A DNA stretch of 64,000 bases from CALBZH01 sp964538515 (GCA_964538515.1 CAZIEW010000008.1:26362-90361), one strand, 5' to 3'; positions 17,298 through 27,169 are shown, numbered from the stretch's first letter. Translations and numbers: made by a program. Notes: generated by a model from the sequence alone, not told the origin.

Positions 17298-18248
17298 CTA
17301 CTTCATGAGACCTTTTTCTTTGTAATATTTCTCCGCCCCTGGGTGGAAGGGGATGGAGACGCCTTTCACCGCGGTCTCCAGAGACAGCTCTTTGCCTTTG
17401 GCGTGGGCTGCGGCCAGCTCGGCCTGATTCTCGAAAAGGGCCTTGGTTAGGTTATAAACCACGTCGTCTTTGATCTCTGAATTGACGATGAGCACGGCAT
17501 TCACTGCCACGGTGCTTACGGGCTCGGTCTGATTTTTGTAAGTGTTCGCGGGGATTTTGGCGGGAGAGAGGAACGGGTATTTCTCCGTGAGCTTCTTGGT
17601 CATGTCGTCCGCGATATTCAGGATCCGGACATCATGCTGGCTGCTGATGTCCATGATGGCCGCGTTGGGGATGCCGGCCGTCACCAGGAAAGCGTCGATG
17701 TGCTTGTCCTTGAACTGCTCGGCACTCTCAGCGAAGGAAAGGTACTGGGCATTGACCGCATCCTTGGGCATTCCGTAAACGTCCATGAGCTGGCGGAAAT
17801 TGGCTTCGGTGCCACTTCCGGGGGCGCCCACTCCAACCTTCATCCCTTTGAGGTCCGCAACCGTCTTCACGGGTCCGTCGGCCCGCACGACCAGCTGGAT
17901 GATCTCAGGGTAGAGCACCGCGATCGCTTTCAGGTTGGTGAGCTTCTCTTTGAAGGACTCCTGGCCCTTGTAGGCGAAATCCAGCGTGTCGCTCTGGACC
18001 AATGCCAGCTCGGCCTCCTTCTTGTTCACGAGTCGGACGTTCTCCCCGGACGCTCCCGTACTCTGGGCTGTGACGTTCATACCGGGAATCTTGGTGTTCC
18101 AAATCTTGGCCATGGAGCCACCAAAGGGATAATAGGTTCCGGCTGTGCCACCGGTAGCGAGAATCAGCTTCTCTTCGCCGGCTTGAGCAAGACCAAGCGC
18201 CATAGCCAGAACAAGCACACAACCGAGCGTAATCATAAGTCTTTTCAT
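17298..18248 (-). CDS. TAXI family TRAP transporter solute-binding protein
   Basis: 316 residues. Signal peptide MKRLMITLGCVLVLAMALGL with cleavage near Ala-Gln-Ala, so periplasmic. The mature protein begins with LATGGTAGTYYPFGG, a family hallmark, and has the central GVGAPGSGTEANFRQLM motif. This is the TAXI (TRAP-associated extracytoplasmic immunogenic) receptor that delivers substrate to the fused permease. Start chosen for the good ribosome site (GGGAGG eight bases upstream); a frame reaching 18314 has none. First gene of the operon, with a candidate promoter at 18324-18352. Confidence 0.93.
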   Translation of the reverse strand: MKRLMITLGCVLVLAMALGLAQAGEEKLILATGGTAGTYYPFGGSMAKIWNTKIPGMNVTAQSTGASGENVRLVNKKEAELALVQSDTLDFAYKGQESFKEKLTNLKAIAVLYPEIIQLVVRADGPVKTVADLKGMKVGVGAPGSGTEANFRQLMDVYGMPKDAVNAQYLSFAESAEQFKDKHIDAFLVTAGIPNAAIMDISSQHDVRILNIADDMTKKLTEKYPFLSPAKIPANTYKNQTEPVSTVAVNAVLIVNSEIKDDVVYNLTKALFENQAELAAAHAKGKELSLETAVKGVSIPFHPGAEKYYKEKGLMK

Positions 18249-18323
18249 ACGGCTACACCTCCCTGTCCGTTGTTGGTCATCCACTCCCCAATTCCTGGCC
18301 CAAATTGTTCTCAAGTCTTGATC

Positions 18324-18352
18324 CTAATAGAGGAGATCCAGGGGGAAGTCAA
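18324..18352 (-). promoter_or_regulatory. Candidate sigma-70 promoter of the TRAP-TAXI operon
   Basis: On the minus strand: TTGACT (18352-18347), 17-base spacer, TATTAG (18329-18324); start near 18317, about 70 bases before the ATG. A perfect 11-base palindrome (GTCGTCACGAC, 18358-18368) lies just upstream and could be half of an operator. Confidence 0.55.
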
Positions 18353-18508
18353 CGTTCGTCGTCACGACATTTTGTTTGACTTCAAGCCCATGCGTGGCTA
18401 TGTGACGTGCGGGTCCGGTTGCGGGGGAACGAGCGAGGCGACAAAGGCGGGGGAGACCACTGGTCAATTAGGGATTGTCTCAGGAAATGATGGAAGCGAG
18501 TGCGATTC

Positions 18509-19516
18509 ATGGGAATGAACGACAAAGTCAAGGTGATTCAATACGGGATAGGGCCGATCGGCCTCAAGATGCTTCAGTATGCGGCCGAGAGGCCTTCTCT
18601 TGAAATCGTGGGGGCCGTGGACATTGACCCGGCCAAAGTCGGAAAGGATGTTGGGGAGCTTGCCGAGCTCTCTGGTCCACTCGGCGTCGCCGTGAGCGGC
18701 AATGCATCCGAGCTTCTCGAGAAAGTGGACGCAGATGTGGTGATCCTCACGACGTCGTCCAGTCTCGAGCAAATCAAACCGCAGGTCCTGGAGATCCTTT
18801 CCTTCGGCAAGAATATCGTTTCGAGCTGTGAGGAGCTCATGTTTCCCTGGCTCACGCAGCCGGAGGTGGCCGATGAAATCGACCGTGCGGCCAAGAAAAG
18901 CGAGGTTTCGGTCCTTGCAACGGGAGTGAATCCCGGTTTCCTGATGGACTTTCTGCCTCTGGTCATGACGGGCGTGTGCAAAGAAGTTCGCAAGGTCACC
19001 GTCGAGCGGTTCCAGAACGCCCAATTTCGCCGGCTTCCGTTTCAAAAGAAGATCGGCGCGGGGCTGAGCCTGGACGAATTCAAGGCACGCGCCGAGCAGG
19101 GCGTGCTGCGCCACGTGGGGCTGATTGAATCGATTCACCTGATCGCCACGGGACTGGGGTGGGAGCTCGACAAGGCCGAGGACATTCTGTCGCCCGTGAT
19201 CGCCGGGGAGCGCATCGAGACGCCGGATTTGGTTATCGAGCCCGGACAGGCTTCAGGAGTCAACCAGGTCGGCAAAGGTTTCGTGAACGGTGAGGAAGTG
19301 ATCACTCTCTATTTCGAGGCAGCCGTGGGGGCAGCAGCGTCGAGAGAGAGGATTTTGATCGAAGGCACGCCGAACATCGATCTCACCATCAACAACGGCG
19401 TCAACGGAGACGTCGCGACCTGCGCAATCCTGGCTAACGCGATTCCCGTTGTGGTGGACGCGGCACCGGGCCTGCGCACCATGGCGGACGTGCGCGCCAT
19501 TGCCTGCCGTCCTTGA
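18509..19516 (+). CDS. 2,4-diaminopentanoate dehydrogenase-like NAD(P)-dependent oxidoreductase
   Basis: 335 residues. N-terminal Rossmann domain (VIQYGIGPIGLKML at the dinucleotide loop) of the dihydrodipicolinate-reductase-like fold. The middle reads NIVSSCEELMFPWL and LATGVNPGFLMDF, very like Ord, the 2,4-diaminopentanoate dehydrogenase of clostridial ornithine fermentation. The family also holds other amine or amino-acid dehydrogenases, so the substrate is uncertain. No other ornithine-degradation gene (ortA/ortB, oraS/oraE) is in the window. It is divergent from the TRAP-TAXI operon, so it may act on the imported compound. Start at the ATG eight bases after GCGAG; 18500 (GTG) or 18515 are possible. 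Confidence 0.8.
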   Translation: MGMNDKVKVIQYGIGPIGLKMLQYAAERPSLEIVGAVDIDPAKVGKDVGELAELSGPLGVAVSGNASELLEKVDADVVILTTSSSLEQIKPQVLEILSFGKNIVSSCEELMFPWLTQPEVADEIDRAAKKSEVSVLATGVNPGFLMDFLPLVMTGVCKEVRKVTVERFQNAQFRRLPFQKKIGAGLSLDEFKARAEQGVLRHVGLIESIHLIATGLGWELDKAEDILSPVIAGERIETPDLVIEPGQASGVNQVGKGFVNGEEVITLYFEAAVGAAASRERILIEGTPNIDLTINNGVNGDVATCAILANAIPVVVDAAPGLRTMADVRAIACRP

Positions 19517-19555
19517 GCCACACGTGGGACTGGTGGAAGGTGGAAGAGTTCACCC

Positions 19556-19659
19556 GGATGGACACGGATCCATTCGGATGGGTAACAAGCGAAAGCCCAG
19601 TGCGGTTGGGCTCATCCGTGTCCATCCGTGTCTGCACTTATCCGAGTCCATCCGTGTCT
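19556..19659. repeat. Inverted and direct ATCCGTGTCC repeats
   Basis: A perfect 14-base inverted repeat (GGATGGACACGGAT at 19556-19569, complement at 19614-19627). Near-identical ten-base direct copies of ATCCGTGTCY start at 19614, 19624, 19640 and 19650. The last copy ends at the stop codon of the receiver gene. This matches the widespread 'tccgtgtccatccgtgtc' intergenic repeat type. It may also act as a two-way terminator between convergent genes. Confidence 0.65.
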
Positions 19660-20108
19660 CAGGAAAGGGGAAGGGCCTCGGCGAAGCTCGGATCCTGGAG
19701 GAGGCGTCTTGCGAACTTCATGTACTTTGAAACGATCGCTCGGACCGCGAGCTGGAGCGCGTAAGGTCGCACGGGCTTTTCCAGGAGGTGTGTGATATCC
19801 AGTGCCACGCACAGATCGACTACCTTGTCGCTCGCGTCCCCGGTGATGAGAACCGCATCCTGGTAGGCCATGGGAAACCGTTCCGCGACGGCCTCAAGAA
19901 AGGCGAAAGCCGTCTTGTCCCCGATGTAGACGTCGAGGACGAAGATGGCTACCCCCGCCGGCTGGCTGAGACAATGGGTCCTGGCTGCCTCGAAATCCGT
20001 GAACGTCAGGACCTGACCCCATGTGTAGAATCGCTCGACGATCAGGGCGAGGATCTCGCACACCGCCTCGTCGTCGTCCACGATGATGACATTCAGCCCC
20101 TTCGTCAT
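19659..20108 (-). CDS. Stand-alone response regulator receiver domain protein
   Basis: 149 residues, essentially one CheY-like receiver domain with a short tail. The acidic pocket DDDE is at residues 11-14, the phospho-acceptor Asp is in FVLDVYIGD near residue 59, and the conserved Lys is in LLEKPVRPYAL near 112. The switch Thr lies in LITGDAS. There is no output domain, so it acts by protein contact like CheY or Spo0F. No kinase gene is adjacent. It lies about 140 bases after carbamate kinase on the same strand but that gap makes co-transcription uncertain. Confidence 0.9.
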   Translation of the reverse strand: MTKGLNVIIVDDDEAVCEILALIVERFYTWGQVLTFTDFEAARTHCLSQPAGVAIFVLDVYIGDKTAFAFLEAVAERFPMAYQDAVLITGDASDKVVDLCVALDITHLLEKPVRPYALQLAVRAIVSKYMKFARRLLQDPSFAEALPLS

Positions 20109-20250
20109 GGTTCCGCCATCCCTGTCTGTGTGTGCTTCACCCGCGTCTGCCCCGAAAATGCCCGGGGTCCGTTATTTATAAACGTAACCGGATCATCGGT
20201 GCAACACCTCAGGCCCATGTCGAGCCCATATCGGGGGCAATGATCCGAGG

Positions 20251-21216
20251 TCAGGCCTGTGCATCATGATCCAGAACGAGCTCGGTTCCTGAGAGCCCTT
20301 GCACCGCTTTTTCGATGTCCTCCAAGGCGCAAACGATGGCGCGCCCTCCGCCCCCCTCGAGAAACCGAACGGCCGCGGTTACTTTGGGCCCCATGGAGCC
20401 TTGCGGGAACATGCCTCTTTCCATGTGCCTTTTCGCTTCCTCGGTGGAAAGCGTCTTGGGGAAACATTCATTGGCTTCGCCGAAATTCAGCCCCACTCCG
20501 GGCACGTCCGTGGCCATGACCAAGACATCCGCCCCCACTTCCCGGGCGAGGACGCAGCTCGCGAGGTCCTTGTCGATCACGGCATCGACCCCGTGAAACC
20601 CACGCCTCTTGCGGATAACCGGAATACCGCCGCCACCGCACGCAATGACGATGAAACCGAGGTCGATCAATTGCCTGATCTCGCGCTTCTCCACGATGGT
20701 CAGCGGTTCGGGGGAAGCCACGACCCGCCGAAAGCCCTTGGGGGTTTGGATGGTGGGGTAGGGAAGCTTGGAAGCCGCCTCCCGGGAAAAGGCGGGTCCG
20801 ATGGGCTTGCTGGGATTTCGAAAGGCAGGATCATTGCGATCCACCAAAACATAGCTGAGGAGCGTGACGAAGGGCTGGCGAAGGTCAAGATTCAGTCGCA
20901 TCAGCTCGTTGTCGAGGGTCGCTTCGATCATGAATCCGATCTGCCCTTGGGTTTGGGCTACGAGGATTTCGAGGGGCAGGCGGGGGAGTGCGTCACAGCA
21001 TTCCTGCTGGAGGAGGAGGTTGCCTACCTGAGGTCCGTTTCCATGGGTGATGATGACTCGGTAATGGCGGGAGAGCCTTGCTACCTGGCTTAGGGGCGTT
21101 CGAAGGTTGGCGAATTGCTCCTCGATGGTGCCGATCTGGCCCTTGCGGATCAGCGCATTGCCCCCAAGGGCAACGAGGAGAATCGGCTTGCTCTCGATGG
21201 TCGGATCGCTGTGCAT
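20251..21216 (-). CDS. arcC: Carbamate kinase
   Basis: 321-residue amino-acid-kinase-fold enzyme: carbamoyl phosphate + ADP to carbamate + ATP (reversible). The N-terminal VALGGNALI and THGNGPQVGNLLLQQE motifs and the later ACGGGGIPV and DKDLAS segments match carbamate kinases. Length is usual (about 310-320). The ATG at 21216 was preferred to the GTG just before it. It lies 19 bases after the cPGS-like gene and ends the clpS-clpA-aat run. No ornithine carbamoyltransferase or deiminase is present in the window, so the source of carbamoyl phosphate is open. Confidence 0.93.
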   Translation of the reverse strand: MHSDPTIESKPILLVALGGNALIRKGQIGTIEEQFANLRTPLSQVARLSRHYRVIITHGNGPQVGNLLLQQECCDALPRLPLEILVAQTQGQIGFMIEATLDNELMRLNLDLRQPFVTLLSYVLVDRNDPAFRNPSKPIGPAFSREAASKLPYPTIQTPKGFRRVVASPEPLTIVEKREIRQLIDLGFIVIACGGGGIPVIRKRRGFHGVDAVIDKDLASCVLAREVGADVLVMATDVPGVGLNFGEANECFPKTLSTEEAKRHMERGMFPQGSMGPKVTAAVRFLEGGGGRAIVCALEDIEKAVQGLSGTELVLDHDAQA

Positions 21217-21235
21217 CACGGCGGCCTCTATGGAG

Positions 21236-22561
21236 CTAGATCATGAGAACATGCGCCCACCGCATCAGGACCTCCTGGAGCCGCGGGGTGCCGTAGTCCT
21301 GGTACTCATAGCGTACGCGCATGGACGGTTTGTCGATGTCAATGATTTCGGCAAGATTGACCGGCGTTGCAATCAATACGAGGTCGCAGTCCACGGCGTT
21401 GACGGTGCTCTCGAGGTCCCTGCGCTGGATCTCGCTGTAGCCAACCGCAGGGAGCTGAGCCCCCAAATGCCGGTAGGCTTCGAATGCTTGCCGGATGGTG
21501 CCCACGGCATATGGGCGGGGATCGACGATCTCGCCCGCTCCGAACTTGCGTGCAGCAATGGTGGCGGCGCCAAGAGACATACCGCCATGGGTGAGCGTCG
21601 GTCCGTCCTCGATCACCAGCACACGCTTCCCGCAGACCTGCTCAGGGTGCTCGACCGAAACCGGAGATGCGGCAAGCACGATTTCGGCCTTGGGAGCGTA
21701 TTGCCGGACGTTGGCGATGACCTTCTCGATATCGGCGCTCGATGCCGTGTCCACCTTGTTGATGATGGCGACGTCCGCCATGATCATGTTGGTCTCTCCC
21801 GGGTAATAGAGGAGCTCGTGACCGGCCCGATGGGGGTCGAACAGCACGATGTGCACGTCCGGCTGGAAAAACGGCGTATCGTTGTTGCCGCCGTCCCAGA
21901 TGAGGACGTCCGCTTCGGCTTCCGCCTGCTGGAGCACTTGCGCGTAGTCGATGCCTCCATAAACCACGATGCCCTGCTCCACCAGCGGCTCATACTCCTC
22001 CCGCTCTTCGATGGTACACTGATGGCGCTCGAAGTCTTCATAGCAGCAGAAGCGCTGGACGGTCTGACGGCTCAAATCCCCATAAGGCATGGGGTGGCGC
22101 ACGACGACCACCCGCTTCGCCAGCGTCTTCAGGATCCTGCAGATCTCCCGGGTCGTTTGAGACTTTCCGCAGCCGGTCCGTACCGCGCACACGGCGATCA
22201 CCGGCTTATGGGCCTTGAGCATGGTGTGGGAGGCGCCAAGCAGAATGAAGTCCGCGCCTTCAGCCATCGCGATGGAGGCCTTGTGCATGAGGTCGACGTG
22301 GGAGACATCGCTGTAGGAGAACGCGACAAGGTCGACGTGATGGTCGCGGATAAGCTGTGCCATCTCGGCTTCCGGATGAATGGGGATGCCTTGGGGATAG
22401 AGCGATCCGGCAAGCCCAGCCGGGTAGCGGCGCCCTTCGATATTGGGGATCTGGGCGGCCGTGAACGCGACGACACGGTACCTGGGGTTCTCTCGAAAAT
22501 GAATGTTGAAATTGTGGAAGTCCCGCCCTGCGGCGCCGACGATGATCACGTGCTCGACCAT
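21236..22561 (-). CDS. Cyclic 2,3-diphosphoglycerate synthetase-like P-loop NTPase
   Basis: 441 residues. N-terminal Rossmann-like part (VIIVGAAGRDFHNFN), then a P-loop AVRTGCGKSQTT near residue 130, and a switch-like DGGNNDTPF with NKVDTA, as in GTPases. The family is annotated as cyclic 2,3-diphosphoglycerate synthetase from thermophilic archaea, but many bacterial members occur without that solute and their activity is untested. Good ribosome site (GAGGGG) and a six-base gap after aat. Its position just upstream of carbamate kinase suggests the two act together, perhaps in carbamoyl- or acyl-phosphate metabolism (inference). Confidence 0.8.
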   Translation of the reverse strand: MVEHVIIVGAAGRDFHNFNIHFRENPRYRVVAFTAAQIPNIEGRRYPAGLAGSLYPQGIPIHPEAEMAQLIRDHHVDLVAFSYSDVSHVDLMHKASIAMAEGADFILLGASHTMLKAHKPVIAVCAVRTGCGKSQTTREICRILKTLAKRVVVVRHPMPYGDLSRQTVQRFCCYEDFERHQCTIEEREEYEPLVEQGIVVYGGIDYAQVLQQAEAEADVLIWDGGNNDTPFFQPDVHIVLFDPHRAGHELLYYPGETNMIMADVAIINKVDTASSADIEKVIANVRQYAPKAEIVLAASPVSVEHPEQVCGKRVLVIEDGPTLTHGGMSLGAATIAARKFGAGEIVDPRPYAVGTIRQAFEAYRHLGAQLPAVGYSEIQRRDLESTVNAVDCDLVLIATPVNLAEIIDIDKPSMRVRYEYQDYGTPRLQEVLMRWAHVLMI

Positions 22562-22567
22562 GATCCA

Positions 22568-23251
22568 TCACCCCTCATTCCATGAGCCTCTTTCCGTTGG
22601 GGCTCTCAGGGCCCGATCCAGATAGATCAGGAAGAGATCCCGGGGAATCTCCCTGGCCCCGAGTCGCTTGAGATGCTCGGTGGTGACCTGACAGTCAATG
22701 AGGACGCAGCCTCGATCGCGCAGCCGATCCACCAGGTGGACGAGAGCGATCTTGGAAGCGTCCGGGCTCAGCGCGAACATGGATTCCCCGAAAAAGATCC
22801 GTCCGAGCCAAACCCCATAGAGCCCGCCCGCCAGGGTATCTCCCTCCCAGCATTCCGCGGAGTGGGCAAAGCCCAGCTCGTGCAGGCGGCAGTAGGCCTC
22901 GAGCATTTCAGGCACGATCCAGGTCCCGTCGCCTTCTTTCCGCTTCACGGAACCGCACTGTTCCATGACGGATCGGAACGCCCGGTCGAACGTGACACGA
23001 TATCGCTGCCTTTTCAAGACCCGGCGGAGGCTCTTGCTGACGTGGATCTCGCCGGGAAAAAGCACGAGCCTCGGATCGGGGGACCACCACAGAATCGGGG
23101 TGCTGTGTGAATACCAGGGGAAGATTCCCATGCGGTAGGCAAGAAGGAGTCGCTCGGGGGAGAGGTCGCCCCCGACGGCCAGAAGGCCGTCGGGCTCCGC
23201 ATCGTGGGAGGGAGGAAACACCAAGGCTTCGGAAAGGCGATAGATCGGCAT
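22568..23251 (-). CDS. aat: Leucyl/phenylalanyl-tRNA-protein transferase
   Basis: 227 residues. Transfers Leu or Phe from tRNA to N-terminal Lys or Arg of proteins, making an N-degron. Family motifs are clear: GLLAVGGDLSPERLLLAYR, GIFPWYS, WWSPDPR, and GGLYGVWLGRIFFGESMF. Six bases separate it from clpA upstream and six from the cPGS-like gene downstream, so it is in the clpS-clpA-aat operon and feeds that protease pathway. Confidence 0.96.
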   Translation of the reverse strand: MPIYRLSEALVFPPSHDAEPDGLLAVGGDLSPERLLLAYRMGIFPWYSHSTPILWWSPDPRLVLFPGEIHVSKSLRRVLKRQRYRVTFDRAFRSVMEQCGSVKRKEGDGTWIVPEMLEAYCRLHELGFAHSAECWEGDTLAGGLYGVWLGRIFFGESMFALSPDASKIALVHLVDRLRDRGCVLIDCQVTTEHLKRLGAREIPRDLFLIYLDRALRAPTERGSWNEG

Positions 23252-23257
23252 CTTCTC

Positions 23258-25591
23258 TTAAGTTGCCGCGGGAAGCTTTGCCGGCTGCGTCATTTCACGA
23301 AAGGAAAACAAGAGGTTCTCGCCGACCTTGGACCCGACTGCGGCGGGCTCATCAACGCCGACGCGACCAATCTCCACCCAGCCCCCCTGTTTCAAGCGAC
23401 CGAATAGAATTTCGTCAGCCAGGACATCCTTGATCTCGGTCTGGATGAGACGGGCGAGGGGGCGCGCACCGAACGCCGGGTCGTATCCATTTTCGGCAAG
23501 CCACAGTCGCGCATGGGGGCTCAGACTCAGCCGCACACGCTTTTCTTGGAGCTGTGCTTCAAGCTCGGTCACGAACTTGTCGACGATGCGCTCCATGATC
23601 TCGACCGTCAGTCCGTTGAAGGCCACGATTCCGTCCAGACGATTGCGGAATTCAGGGCTGAACAGGTTTTCGACAGCCTTCATGCCCTTGTCGATCCGCA
23701 CATCGACCTCCTTGGCGGAAAAACCGATGGAGGAGCTGCTCATCTCTCGAGCCCCGGCGTTCGAGGTCATGAGAAGCACGACATTTCGGAAATCAGCCTT
23801 CTTGCCATTGTTGTCCGTCAGCGTGGCATGGTCCATCACCTGAAGCAGGATGCTGAAAATGTCCGGATGAGCCTTCTCGATCTCATCCAGAAGCAGCACG
23901 CAGTAAGGCTGCTTGCGGATCGCGTCGGTGAGGAGACCTCCCTGGTCGAAGCCGATGTAGCCGGGAGGGGCTCCGATGAGTCGCGCGACCGTGTGCTTTT
24001 CCATGTATTCGCTCATGTCGAAGCGCAGGAACTGGATGCCCAGGACGCTCGCGAGCTGTTTGGCAACTTCGGTCTTGCCCACCCCCGTGGGCCCGATGAG
24101 GAGAAACGACCCGACGGGTTTTTCCGGAATGCGAAGTCCCGCGCGCGACCGCTTGATGGCCTTGCAAAGGGCCTCGATCGCCCCATTTTGTCCGAAAACC
24201 TGGCCTTTCAGATCCTCCTCAAGGGAGTGCAGCCGGGTCTGGTCCGTTGCGGACACCGATCGCGGCGGAATTTTGGCGATGCGGGAGACAACCTGCTCGA
24301 TGTCTTTCGGACCGACCACTCGCCGGACTTTCCGGTCCTTGTTAAGGCGGAGACTCGCACCGGTCTCGTCGATCACGTCAATGGCCTTGTCGGGTAAATA
24401 GCGGTCGTTGATATGACGGGCCGAAAGCTCGGCGGCAGCCCGGAGCGCTGCGTCCGTGTACCGTATGCCGTGATGCTTTTCGTAATAAGTCTTGAGTCCC
24501 AGCAGGATCTGATAAGTCTCGTCGATGGAGGGCTCGCGGATTTCGACCTTTTGGAACCGGCGACTGAGCGCCCTGTCCTTCTCGAAAAAATTCTTGTACT
24601 CCTCGTAGGTTGTCGAGCCGATGCAGCGGAGTCCGCCCGTCACCAGCACGGGCTTCAGGATGTTGGAGGCGTCCATGGAGCCTCCGCTGGTCGCGCCCGC
24701 TCCGACCACCGTGTGGATCTCGTCGATGAACAGAATGGCACCCGGCTTTTTCTTCAATTCCTGAATGATTCCCTTGAGACGCGCTTCGAAATCCCCCCTG
24801 AATTTGGTTCCGGCAAGCAGCGCTCCCATATCCAGGGCGTAAATCTCAATCTTCATGAAGCCCTCGGGAACATCCCCCTTGTGAATTTTCAGAGCCAGTC
24901 CCTCTGCGATCGCAGTCTTCCCCACGCCGGGGTCGCCAACGAAAATGGGGTTGTTTTTGGCTCGACGTCCCAAGATCTGAAGAGTCCTCAGGATTTCCGT
25001 TTCCCGGCCGATGAGCGGGTCTATAAGGCCGTCGGCGGCCTTTTGGATCAGGTTGATCGTGAAGCTTTCAAGCGCCGTGGCTTTCTTGCCTTCCTTGGGC
25101 ATATCCAGGGAAGGATCATCGTCCAATCGGGGGGATGATCCCTCCAGTTCGGGATCGCTGATCTTCGATACGCCGTGGGAAAGATAGCTGAGCACATCCA
25201 GCCGTGTCACTCCTTCCCGTTTAAGAAAATAGACGGCAAAGGAATTCTCCTCGTAGAACATGGCGGCAAGAATGTCCCCGGCGTCCACTTCCTTCTTTTC
25301 CGCCCCGTGCACGTGCATGATGGCCCGCTGCAATACCCGCTGAACCCCGATAGTCTGGATGGGCTCCTGGTCGACGCCCTCGGGAAGCTTCTCGACCTGC
25401 TCTCCCAGGAATTTCTCCAACCGGATCTTCAAGGCTTCCAGGTCGGCGCCGCAGTGGTACAGGACTCGTCGCCCCGTCACGTCGTGGAGCATGGCGAACA
25501 AGATGTGCTCCAACGTGAAAAATTCATGGTGGCGCTCTTTGGCTTCCTTGATTGCCGCCGCGAAAGTGAGCTCAAGCTCTCGATTGATCAT
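23258..25591 (-). CDS. clpA: ATP-dependent Clp protease ATP-binding subunit ClpA
   Basis: 777-residue AAA+ unfoldase that feeds substrates to ClpP. Clp-N repeats at the N-terminus ([15 protein letters not shown]), then two AAA+ modules with Walker [16 protein letters not shown] and [15 protein letters not shown] and the C-terminal ClpB-D2-like small domain. Lacks the middle coiled coil of ClpB and the UVR of ClpC, as for ClpA. The start codon abuts the clpS stop (TAG then ATG), fixing the start. clpP is not in the window. Confidence 0.96.
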   Translation of the reverse strand: MINRELELTFAAAIKEAKERHHEFFTLEHILFAMLHDVTGRRVLYHCGADLEALKIRLEKFLGEQVEKLPEGVDQEPIQTIGVQRVLQRAIMHVHGAEKKEVDAGDILAAMFYEENSFAVYFLKREGVTRLDVLSYLSHGVSKISDPELEGSSPRLDDDPSLDMPKEGKKATALESFTINLIQKAADGLIDPLIGRETEILRTLQILGRRAKNNPIFVGDPGVGKTAIAEGLALKIHKGDVPEGFMKIEIYALDMGALLAGTKFRGDFEARLKGIIQELKKKPGAILFIDEIHTVVGAGATSGGSMDASNILKPVLVTGGLRCIGSTTYEEYKNFFEKDRALSRRFQKVEIREPSIDETYQILLGLKTYYEKHHGIRYTDAALRAAAELSARHINDRYLPDKAIDVIDETGASLRLNKDRKVRRVVGPKDIEQVVSRIAKIPPRSVSATDQTRLHSLEEDLKGQVFGQNGAIEALCKAIKRSRAGLRIPEKPVGSFLLIGPTGVGKTEVAKQLASVLGIQFLRFDMSEYMEKHTVARLIGAPPGYIGFDQGGLLTDAIRKQPYCVLLLDEIEKAHPDIFSILLQVMDHATLTDNNGKKADFRNVVLLMTSNAGAREMSSSSIGFSAKEVDVRIDKGMKAVENLFSPEFRNRLDGIVAFNGLTVEIMERIVDKFVTELEAQLQEKRVRLSLSPHARLWLAENGYDPAFGARPLARLIQTEIKDVLADEILFGRLKQGGWVEIGRVGVDEPAAVGSKVGENLLFSFREMTQPAKLPAAT

Positions 25592-25906
25592 CTACGTCTC
25601 TTCCATGCTGCACTTGAGAGGGAATCCGCTTTTCCTGGCCAGATGGTGGACCATCTCCACCTTTGTCTCAGCGATTTCCGCCGTGTAGACGCCACAGACT
25701 CCCATGCCCGTCTTGTGGACCAGCAACATGATACGAGTGGCTTCGGCGGGAGACTTGTGAAAAACTTTTTGCAAAATCTCTACCACAAATTCCATGGTTG
25801 TGTAGTCGTCGTTATGGAGCAGCACTTTGTACATGGGAGGCTCACGAAGGTCCTCCTGGACGTCGCTGTCCAGCTCCTCCCGCAAATCCGGGTGATGCTC
25901 ACTCAT
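25592..25906 (-). CDS. clpS: ATP-dependent Clp protease adaptor ClpS
   Basis: 104 residues. N-recognin that delivers proteins with Leu, Phe, Tyr or Trp N-ends to ClpA. The binding pocket is intact: NDDYTTMEFV carries the two Asp that bind the alpha-amino group and the gatekeeper Met, and LLVHKTG carries the conserved His. The flexible N-terminus is acidic. First gene of the operon, about 44 bases after the predicted transcription start. Confidence 0.96.
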   Translation of the reverse strand: MSEHHPDLREELDSDVQEDLREPPMYKVLLHNDDYTTMEFVVEILQKVFHKSPAEATRIMLLVHKTGMGVCGVYTAEIAETKVEMVHHLARKSGFPLKCSMEET

Positions 25907-25957
25907 CCTTTTCCCTCCTCCACCCCTAAAGGCGATGCTTGACCTGTCTTAAGATCA

Positions 25958-25985
25958 AGGATAACGTTTTCGCTCCGACTGTCAA
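25958..25985 (-). promoter_or_regulatory. Candidate sigma-70 promoter of clpS-clpA-aat operon
   Basis: Minus strand: perfect TTGACA (25985-25980), 16-base spacer, TATCCT (25963-25958). Start near 25950, just upstream of clpS. Confidence 0.65.
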
Positions 25986-26092
25986 GCCGTCAAGCGAGGC
26001 TGGAACACGTGTAAGGCCTGGTTTTAACTTATTTTTATTTTCAATTGCGGTTGCTCTCCAGGCACCGTTGCCACGAGCTAGAGGAGGAAATG

Positions 26093-27166
26093 ATGGCAGG
26101 AAACTCCTTCGGGAGACTCTTTCGTATCTCCACCTGGGGAGAATCCCACGGACCGGCGATAGGGGTTGCTATTGACGGGTGTCCGCCGGGGATCCCGCTG
26201 CAGGTCCAGGACATCCAGCGCGACTTGGAGCGGCGTCGCCCTGGTAAAGGGCTTGGGTCCCCCCGCCGCGAGCTGGATCAGGTCGAGATCCTCTCGGGTG
26301 TCTTTGAAGGGCGAACGACGGGAACGCCCATCAGCCTCATGATCATGAACAAGGACCAACGGAGTCGGGATTATGACGCCCTGGCTGCCCTCTATCGGCC
26401 CGGGCATGCCGACCGGACCTATGATCAAAAGTACGGGTTCAGGGATTGGCGCGGTGGCGGACGCAGCTCGGCCCGGGAAACAGCCGCAAGGGTCGCGGCT
26501 GGCGCCGTAGCCAGGCAGTTTCTGTCCGTCTACGACATAACGGTCTCGGCTTATACCGTGGCCTTGGGTGGAATTCAGTGCGGCCAATTCCTGTGGGAGC
26601 AGGCCGAGAGCAATCCGCTGCGCTGTCCGGATGCTTCGGCGGCGAAAGCCATGGAACGACGTCTGCGTGAAGTCCGGGAGATGGGCGATTCCGTCGGAGG
26701 GGTCGTGGAAATCCACGCAAAGCATTGTCCTCCTGGGCTGGGGGAGCCCGTGTTCGACAAGCTGGACGCGCGCCTTGCAGGCGCTCTCATGTCTATTGGT
26801 GCCGTCAAGGGCGTCGAGATCGGTGAGGGATTCGGTGCTGCGGCGCTTCTTGGGAGTGACAACAACGACCCGATCCTACCCGACGGCTATGCGAGCAACC
26901 GCGCGGGGGGAATCTTGGGGGGCATTTCCACGGGCATGGATATCGTGGTGAGGGTCGGGGTGAAGCCTATCCCCTCGATCACTAAGGTGCAGCAAACGGT
27001 GACACGAGAAGGTGAGCCGACAACGATTGTCGTCGGCGGGCGGCATGACAGCTCAGCGATTCCGAGGATCCTCCCCGTTTGTGAGGCCATGGTTCTGCTG
27101 ACCATCGCAGACTTCATGCTCCATCCGTGTCCGCCTATCAAGGATGTTCCCCGCATGGAGCGATAA
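26093..27166 (+). CDS. aroC: Chorismate synthase
   Basis: 357 residues. FMN-dependent conversion of EPSP to chorismate, last step of the shikimate pathway. Signatures are all present: [15 protein letters not shown] at the N-terminus, RPGHAD and the [21 protein letters not shown] segment, and [11 protein letters not shown] near the end. The ATG at 26093 is chosen because AGGAGG lies five bases upstream (an ATG at 26090 would be too close). Stop is three bases from the stop of the convergent PilZ gene. Confidence 0.97.
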   Translation: MAGNSFGRLFRISTWGESHGPAIGVAIDGCPPGIPLQVQDIQRDLERRRPGKGLGSPRRELDQVEILSGVFEGRTTGTPISLMIMNKDQRSRDYDALAALYRPGHADRTYDQKYGFRDWRGGGRSSARETAARVAAGAVARQFLSVYDITVSAYTVALGGIQCGQFLWEQAESNPLRCPDASAAKAMERRLREVREMGDSVGGVVEIHAKHCPPGLGEPVFDKLDARLAGALMSIGAVKGVEIGEGFGAAALLGSDNNDPILPDGYASNRAGGILGGISTGMDIVVRVGVKPIPSITKVQQTVTREGEPTTIVVGGRHDSSAIPRILPVCEAMVLLTIADFMLHPCPPIKDVPRMER

Positions 27167-27169
27167 GGA

